Origin: CANIGN01 sp041391385
GTDB taxonomy: Bacteria > Bdellovibrionota > UBA2428
Reading direction: 5' to 3'
Assembly: GCA_041391385.1 (NCBI GenBank)
Contig: JAWKOD010000003.1
Span: forward strand, 372,001-436,000
Length of the DNA: 64,000 bases
Positions 59,538 through 64,000 of the stretch are shown here, in pieces; the first letter of the stretch is position 1; every line of letters starts with the position of its first letter. Position numbers and translations under genes: made by a program. The notes under the pieces are model-generated. The model made no database searches. It saw only the letters and a list, made by a program, of their open reading frames with translations, and was not told the DNA's origin.

Positions 59538-61181
59538 GTGCGAATCGCTCTACTCCAAATGCGCTCCATTGTGGGCCAAATCCAATGGAATTGCTCAAAA
59601 GTAAAAGCTGCACTTGACCGCGCTCAAAAAGACAAGATCGACCTTGTTGTCACTCCTGAGCTCGCACTCTTAGGATACCCCTGCGACGATCTCTTAAGCT
59701 TTCAATTTACCTACGAAAAAGAGCAAAGCGCGCTCAAAGAACTCCAAGCATACACCCAAAAAACAGGGGTAGCTTTACTTGTAGGTCATACAGAAAAAAC
59801 GGAGTCTTCTTGGTTTTATAACTGCGCAAGTCTTTTTGAAAGTGGTCAATGCCTCGGGACTATTCGCAAAGAACGCCTCCCAAGTTACAATATCTTTAAC
59901 GAAGCACGACAATTTATTGCTTTTAGTGGAACTCAACCTCTTCTTAGTTTCCGTGGAAAAAAATTAGGAATTAGTATCTGCGAGGACGACTGGGACGAAG
60001 TAAATGCCTATGGGTCCACGTATCCTCGCAAGTATCCTTGCCCCGGACCCGCGTTTAAGGACGAAAGATCTCAATGTGATATCCACATCAATCTTTCAGC
60101 TTCTCCCTTTGAATCCTCAAAAGCACACACTCGAGAAAAAGCTTTTGAAGCATTAGCAACAAAGATGGGAAAACCCTTTTTGTGGGTAAACCGAGTTGGA
60201 GCGCAAGACGCAGCTATTTTTGATGGCCAAAGCTCGGTTTATGATCCCAAACTATGCTTACAAGCAAAATCATTTGAGGAAGATTTTCTTGTCTGGGATG
60301 AATCACTTCCTGCAAAAAAAATGGCTCACAACTCTAGCGACTGGCCTCAACTCACTTGGAGTTATCTAGAAAACGCCCTTTGCCTAGGGATTCGTGATTT
60401 CATACATCAATCAGGATCTCAAAAAGTACTACTCGGTCTCTCGGGTGGAATTGATTCTTCGTGTGTCGCTGCTCTCTGCGCACAAGCCTTGGGACCAGAG
60501 AATGTCACTGGAGTTTCGCTCCCCTCTAACATTACAAGTGAACTCTCCAAACAGCTTGCAAAAGAACATGCCAAAAAACTAGGGATTCATTTTAAAGAAA
60601 TCTCAATAGAAAAGAGCATCGAAACTCTAAGCAAAGAAGCAGAGCTAAGTCCCGGCACTCTTGCCTATGAAAATATTCAAAGTCGCATTCGCGGTGTTAT
60701 CCTCATGGCCGAATCTAACTCCACGGGCGCACTCGTCATGGCCTGCGGTAACAAATCTGAATATGCCACGGGTTACGGAACTCTTTATGGAGACATAGCA
60801 GGAGCCCTTGCTCCCATAGGAGATTTATTTAAGTCAGAGGTTTATGGTCTTTGCCATTTTATGAACCGTAATGAAAAAGTATTCGCAGATGAGTTACTCG
60901 CTCGCCCACCGACAGCAGAATTAGCTCACAATCAAAAAGATACGGATTCTCTTCCCCATTACGCTATTCTGGACGCTTTTCTCTATGAATTACTCGAAAG
61001 ACAAGGACATGCCTTCATTGATCGAGACTGGTCAACTTTCTTAAGAAATACCACAGCCCCTGAACTTTTAAAGAAAGTGCTAGGGTCTGAGTTTAAACGA
61101 TTTCAAGCGCCACCTATACTACGAGTAAGCAACTGGGCTTTTGGCAAAAGCTGGTCGATGCCCATTGCTACTAAAACCTAA
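59538..61181 (+). CDS. nadE: Glutamine-dependent NAD+ synthetase
   Basis: 547 residues. The N-terminal nitrilase domain has Glu41 (PELALLGYP), Lys111 (RKERLPSYN) and Cys148 (ISICEDDWD), the amidase triad. The C-terminal synthetase has LGLSGGIDSS (about 298-307) and a P-loop type PPi site, and YATGYGTLYGDIAGALAPIGD. It makes NAD+ from deamido-NAD with glutamine. GTG start. Its TAA lies in a CTAA shared with the stop of the convergent next gene. Confidence 0.96.
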   Translation: MRIALLQMRSIVGQIQWNCSKVKAALDRAQKDKIDLVVTPELALLGYPCDDLLSFQFTYEKEQSALKELQAYTQKTGVALLVGHTEKTESSWFYNCASLFESGQCLGTIRKERLPSYNIFNEARQFIAFSGTQPLLSFRGKKLGISICEDDWDEVNAYGSTYPRKYPCPGPAFKDERSQCDIHINLSASPFESSKAHTREKAFEALATKMGKPFLWVNRVGAQDAAIFDGQSSVYDPKLCLQAKSFEEDFLVWDESLPAKKMAHNSSDWPQLTWSYLENALCLGIRDFIHQSGSQKVLLGLSGGIDSSCVAALCAQALGPENVTGVSLPSNITSELSKQLAKEHAKKLGIHFKEISIEKSIETLSKEAELSPGTLAYENIQSRIRGVILMAESNSTGALVMACGNKSEYATGYGTLYGDIAGALAPIGDLFKSEVYGLCHFMNRNEKVFADELLARPPTAELAHNQKDTDSLPHYAILDAFLYELLERQGHAFIDRDWSTFLRNTTAPELLKKVLGSEFKRFQAPPILRVSNWAFGKSWSMPIATKT

Positions 61182-61855
61182 ATTGCATGACCCTTAATAT
61201 GTGTAGTTCTGGGCGCCCCAGACTCTACAAGGCCTTCAGGCAAAGCTTCAACTGATTTAATGCTTGCACTAAGATCTTGTGGCGAAATTGAACCAATCTC
61301 ACCTGTATTATTAATGGGTTTTAAAAGATATTCCTTCTCTTCATCACTAAAGATATCGCTACTTAATCCTCTAACTTTGTTAAAAACTGCTCTACTAACT
61401 TCATCCTTATTTGATGACTGCCTAAAAACAAGTTCCAGATATCCGCGATAAATATTTAAAAGAGTCTTTTTAAGTGCTTCTTTATCTAATGGATTACAGT
61501 TAGCTTCCAGAGTACTTGTTAGATTGGATATAGCTACAGCCAAACTATACTGATCTTGAAGATCAGCTGGAATGGGATCACTGGGATCTAAGTGAAGCTT
61601 CGAGATTTGCTCTTGAACATCATTCATAACGCTACCCATAGTCACTTGAACTTCTGAAGTAGCCTTTCCTATATCAAAGCAAAGAATAGAACTATTATCT
61701 CTTTGGGCAAAGCTTGTAAAAACTACATCCATTTTCAAAAAAGCAAAAGTTTTAATCATGGCTACAGTTTCAGTATGTGTAAGCTTCTCACCTGCCATCA
61801 ATCCTTTAGGAGTTATAAATGCCATCAAAAGGCCTACAGCAAAGATCTTCTTCAT
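61178..61855 (-). CDS. Secreted protein of unknown function
   Basis: 225 residues with a signal peptide (about 1-21, LLMAFITPKGLMAG). The rest is mostly alpha-helical with DVVFTSFAQRDNSSIL and SNLTSTLEANCNPLD; no family recognised. It overlaps nadE by four bases. A strong palindrome lies about 65 bases upstream of its start. Confidence 0.6.
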   Translation of the reverse strand: MKKIFAVGLLMAFITPKGLMAGEKLTHTETVAMIKTFAFLKMDVVFTSFAQRDNSSILCFDIGKATSEVQVTMGSVMNDVQEQISKLHLDPSDPIPADLQDQYSLAVAISNLTSTLEANCNPLDKEALKKTLLNIYRGYLELVFRQSSNKDEVSRAVFNKVRGLSSDIFSDEEKEYLLKPINNTGEIGSISPQDLSASIKSVEALPEGLVESGAPRTTHIKGHAI

Positions 61856-61917
61856 GACATTATTTTACAAGTAACAACCGGGAGATACGCCTCAATTCGG
61901 GCACAAAACACTTACTT

Positions 61918-61942
61918 TAAGTGTCTACATTCTAGACACTTA
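61918..61942. promoter_or_regulatory. TAAGTGTCTA-N5-TAGACACTTA palindrome
   Basis: Ten-base arms (61918-61927, 61933-61942) around CATTC. The inner 17 bases match the minus-strand form of the palindrome at 37669-37685 at 15 of 17 positions. Placed between the UshA-like gene (stop) and the secreted gene (start) on the same strand; no T-tract follows in either orientation, so an operator is likelier than a terminator. Confidence 0.55.
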
Positions 61943-61966
61943 CGTAACACATAATCACTCGACGCC

Positions 61967-63091
61967 TTACTTCATAAATTTAGAAACAACGTTCTCGCCA
62001 TCAAAAGCAGCATTCATTTCGATTGTTTCAAACGCAAAAGCGATATCATTTGGCTGTGGTGCAATGGTTAGCATTTCTTTTATCTGAGCTTCTATCTTTT
62101 CGACCTCAACGTTGCGTTGATTAGAGCTCGCAAGACCTCGAACCGTATGTGCCTCTGTTACAAGATCATCCCAGCGACGTGCTAGATCTTCTGAATCTGA
62201 AGGATTGTACCAACCACTTTTAGCTTTTGTTGGAAGTGAAAACTTGAAAACGCCCCAATCCTGCCCTTGTTGCCTCAAGTGAACCAAGAGTGCTCCACCC
62301 ACTTCAATAGGCCTATCCCATCCGCCACTTTCTCGTGCGCCCAAAAAAAGTACCGGGCGCTTTACAGTCTTCGCGAGCGGAAGAAGTTCTGACATTTCCA
62401 CATCACTCAAAACTATAGGAAAGACATCAGCGGGCAAATCAGCCAATTCTTTTTTCAAAGCTTCTTCTGGCTTTTCGAAAGTCCAACCATACTCTTTTAA
62501 TTTGTCATCAAACGATGAAAGGCCAAACAAAACAACCTTTCCACTCCTTAGATTAACAGGAACGCGACGCCTAAAGCTTGCTGCAAAACGACCCGGAGGA
62601 ATAATATTACTCGCGAGCCAGGAAAACTTTGATTTTGCCCATAATTGAGAAAGCTTCTCTGGAGCCAATGTCCGATCCATGATCCCCAAATTGACCGCTG
62701 TCATATTGAAGAAGTTAGTTCCCTCTACCATTGCCTCAGCGTTCGCAAAACTCTCCTTATCACCGCCTTTTTCGTAGGCAGGGGTTTTAAACAAAAGATT
62801 CCCAAAATCCAGTAAAAGAGCGTTATCCCTCTCAGCGCTCAAGAGTCCCTCGTTTTTAAGATAGTTATAACGACGCTCTAAACCACCTTTTGGATTTAGC
62901 GCACAACCACAACTTTCTCTCATACCCGTCACATTGCCTGAAAAAACAATTTTAACCTGAGACGCCTTTGTAGAAGCTCCCAAGCTGCTGAGGGCTGGAT
63001 TTCTAAAGGGATTTTTATCAGGAATTTTAGAAGACGCTGCATTCAGAGTAATAGAAAATGGGATCAAGAATAGAGCGGTCCATGGTCTCAT
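61967..63091 (-). CDS. Secreted UshA/5'-nucleotidase-like protein
   Basis: 374 residues with a signal peptide (cleavage about residue 18). IVFSGNVTGMRESCGC followed by GGLERRYNYLK resembles the start of UshA-like metallophosphoesterases, but the usual DxH is altered (SGNVTG) while the CGC pair is kept as in deltaproteobacterial variants. NFFNMTAVNLGIMDR and LLASNIIPPG occupy the next expected blocks. It is probably periplasmic; catalytic competence is doubtful. ATG start; the gene is divergent from the ferredoxin by about 118 bases. Confidence 0.75.
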   Translation of the reverse strand: MRPWTALFLIPFSITLNAASSKIPDKNPFRNPALSSLGASTKASQVKIVFSGNVTGMRESCGCALNPKGGLERRYNYLKNEGLLSAERDNALLLDFGNLLFKTPAYEKGGDKESFANAEAMVEGTNFFNMTAVNLGIMDRTLAPEKLSQLWAKSKFSWLASNIIPPGRFAASFRRRVPVNLRSGKVVLFGLSSFDDKLKEYGWTFEKPEEALKKELADLPADVFPIVLSDVEMSELLPLAKTVKRPVLFLGARESGGWDRPIEVGGALLVHLRQQGQDWGVFKFSLPTKAKSGWYNPSDSEDLARRWDDLVTEAHTVRGLASSNQRNVEVEKIEAQIKEMLTIAPQPNDIAFAFETIEMNAAFDGENVVSKFMK

Positions 63092-63209
63092 ATCCCTTCA
63101 GTCTACTCCAAGCTTCTGCAAACTCTTAGAGCCACTGTCATTTTTTTGTTGCGTGGAGAAAGCACTCGAGCAGTGGACAAAAGAGCTAGGCAGCTTTTAG
63201 TCTCACGTA

Positions 63210-63539
63210 ATGCCCAAGGTCATCTTTCATTTAAGTGACAAAACGACTCGTGAAGTTGAAGTCCCTACGGGAACTAAAGTAACCCAAGCAGCCTATCTGG
63301 CCGAGGTTCATATAGAGCAAACCTGCGGGGGGACCCCCTCATGTACGGACTGTACCATTAAAGTTCTAAAAGAAGAGGCAGGAGGTTCCCTGGAAGAAAT
63401 GCAGGGCAACGAGAAGCGACTTCTCGGAAATGTCTACCATATAACTCACGAGAGACTCGCTTGCCAGTCCGTGATAAAAGGTTCAGTAAGTATAGAAGTC
63501 CCATTTATCGAAGTAAAAAAACGTGAGGAGAGAGAATAA
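63210..63539 (+). CDS. 2Fe-2S ferredoxin
   Basis: 109 residues. Cluster cysteines Cys39, Cys45, Cys48 and Cys85 in TCGGTPSCTDCT and ERLACQS give the CX5CX2C...C pattern of plant/adrenodoxin-type ferredoxins. Such ferredoxins pass electrons to oxidases or Fe-S assembly. Its stop overlaps the ATG of the peroxiredoxin gene (TAATG), so it probably supplies electrons or is simply co-expressed with it. Confidence 0.9.
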   Translation: MPKVIFHLSDKTTREVEVPTGTKVTQAAYLAEVHIEQTCGGTPSCTDCTIKVLKEEAGGSLEEMQGNEKRLLGNVYHITHERLACQSVIKGSVSIEVPFIEVKKREERE

Positions 63540-64000
63540 TGGCAAGTAAAAAAAAGAAGAAAAAATCGGCTAAAAAAACAACTAAAAAATCAGCTTCAAA
63601 AAAAGTGAAGCTCAAAGGCAAAAAGAAAGTAAAAAAAGTTCTCAAAAAGAAGAGCAAAAAAACTGCTCCAAAAAAATCGAAAAAAACTACAGCAAAAAAG
63701 ACAGCAAAGAAGGCAGTAAAAAAAGCTACGAAAAAAAAGCCTGCAGCTAAAAAAACTAAAAAAGCTGCTCCGAAAAAAAAGATCACAAAAGCTAAATTAG
63801 CGACACCAAAAAAAATAATTAAAGAAAACGTAACGCCCTCAATTGAAGTTGAAGTAGCCCCACTACTCCCTGACATCGGGTCAGGGATCCCTCAGTTCAC
63901 TTTAGAAACTACCATTGGTAGCCCCGTAAACTTAAACGAGCTCGCTGAAAACAATGCGAATATTGTTCTTTATTTTTACCCCAAAGACGATACCCCTGGA
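63539..64000 (+). CDS. bcp: Peroxiredoxin (Bcp type) with histone-H1-like tail, cut by window end
   Basis: The ATG at 63539 shares a base with the ferredoxin stop and is preceded by GAGGAGAGAGA, a good ribosome binding site. The first 105 or so residues are mainly Lys with Ala, Thr, Ser and Pro (for example AKKTTKKSA, TAKKTAKKAVKKAT), resembling histone H1 or AlgP-type tails. Then SGIPQFTLETTIG starts a thioredoxin fold and YFYPKDDTPG, the peroxidatic motif, stops at the window edge just before the expected catalytic Cys. Bcp proteins reduce peroxides with thioredoxin. The DNA-binding-type tail is unusual and may bring the enzyme to nucleic acid. Confidence 0.85.
   Translation, partial: MASKKKKKKSAKKTTKKSASKKVKLKGKKKVKKVLKKKSKKTAPKKSKKTTAKKTAKKAVKKATKKKPAAKKTKKAAPKKKITKAKLATPKKIIKENVTPSIEVEVAPLLPDIGSGIPQFTLETTIGSPVNLNELAENNANIVLYFYPKDDTPG

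Noticed and set aside
61918..61942. Ten-base-arm palindrome as an intrinsic terminator
   Set aside because: Neither orientation has a T-tract after the stem, and a near-identical 17-mer sits between divergent starts.
63505..63876. Minus-strand 123-codon Phe/Leu/Val-rich frame
   Set aside because: It mirrors the Lys-rich AAA-dominated tail of the peroxiredoxin (TTT on the other strand) and is an artefact of that composition.
1..64000. CRISPR arrays, rRNA and tRNA genes
   Set aside because: No regularly spaced repeats and no TTCGA-loop tRNA pattern were seen on either strand; not proven absent by a search.

Overview
The window looks like chromosome of a Bdellovibrio-type predatory bacterium (Bdellovibrionota). 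The base composition is AT-leaning and genes are tightly packed: no stretch above 300 bases lacks a gene, and most convergent pairs end within 20 bases of each other or overlap. Many genes lack a Shine-Dalgarno sequence and appear leaderless. Secreted proteins, lipoproteins and peptidases of unknown role are frequent. A YD-repeat protein gene overlaps a small secreted-protein gene beside a Flp/Tad (type IVb) pilus cluster, which is the arrangement of the host-interaction (hit) locus of Bdellovibrio. The assignment to this group is inference; no rRNA is present.

Layout. 1-9.1 kb: cut-off catalase-like gene, secreted HExxH protein, family 2 glycosyltransferase, rpoZ-pyrG, a GNAT acetyltransferase and unknown secreted proteins. 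9.2-19.8 kb: housekeeping genes (trmB, uppP, an Rsm22-like methyltransferase, pdxH, cinA, coaE) mixed with an IPT/TIG lipoprotein and a second, isolated TadA/CpaF-type ATPase. 19.8-36.9 kb: FAD oxidoreductase, M14 carboxypeptidase, ygfZ, xerC-alaS, a CcmI-like lipoprotein, prohibitin-like protein, ferritin-like protein, thioesterase, citrate synthase, LysR regulator, M3 oligopeptidase and asnS. 37.0-50.9 kb: the most distinctive region, with small secreted proteins, a Pro/Thr-rich lipoprotein, the hit-like pair, and a Tad operon (cpaB, cpaC, cpaE, cpaF, tadB and five prepilin/pseudopilin genes) headed by a gluzincin lipoprotein. 51-57 kb: an rRNA m5C methyltransferase after a reduced division/wall cluster rsmH-ftsL-ftsI-murE; MurE carries the meso-diaminopimelate motif. 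57-64 kb: an LptC/LptA-like fusion, an orphan ParB, nadE, a UshA-like protein, a 2Fe-2S ferredoxin and a peroxiredoxin with a histone-H1-like lysine tail that runs off the window.

Four genes (pdxH, the YdjM-like gene, the second tadA, ygfZ) are each broken by one apparent single-base indel in a short homopolymer while coding continues in the next frame; base-call errors or recent mutation both fit. Repeated non-coding signals are a 42-45 bp REP-like element (two copies), a TGTCTA-N5-TAGACA palindrome (two copies), and GTTAA boxes around the hit/Tad genes.
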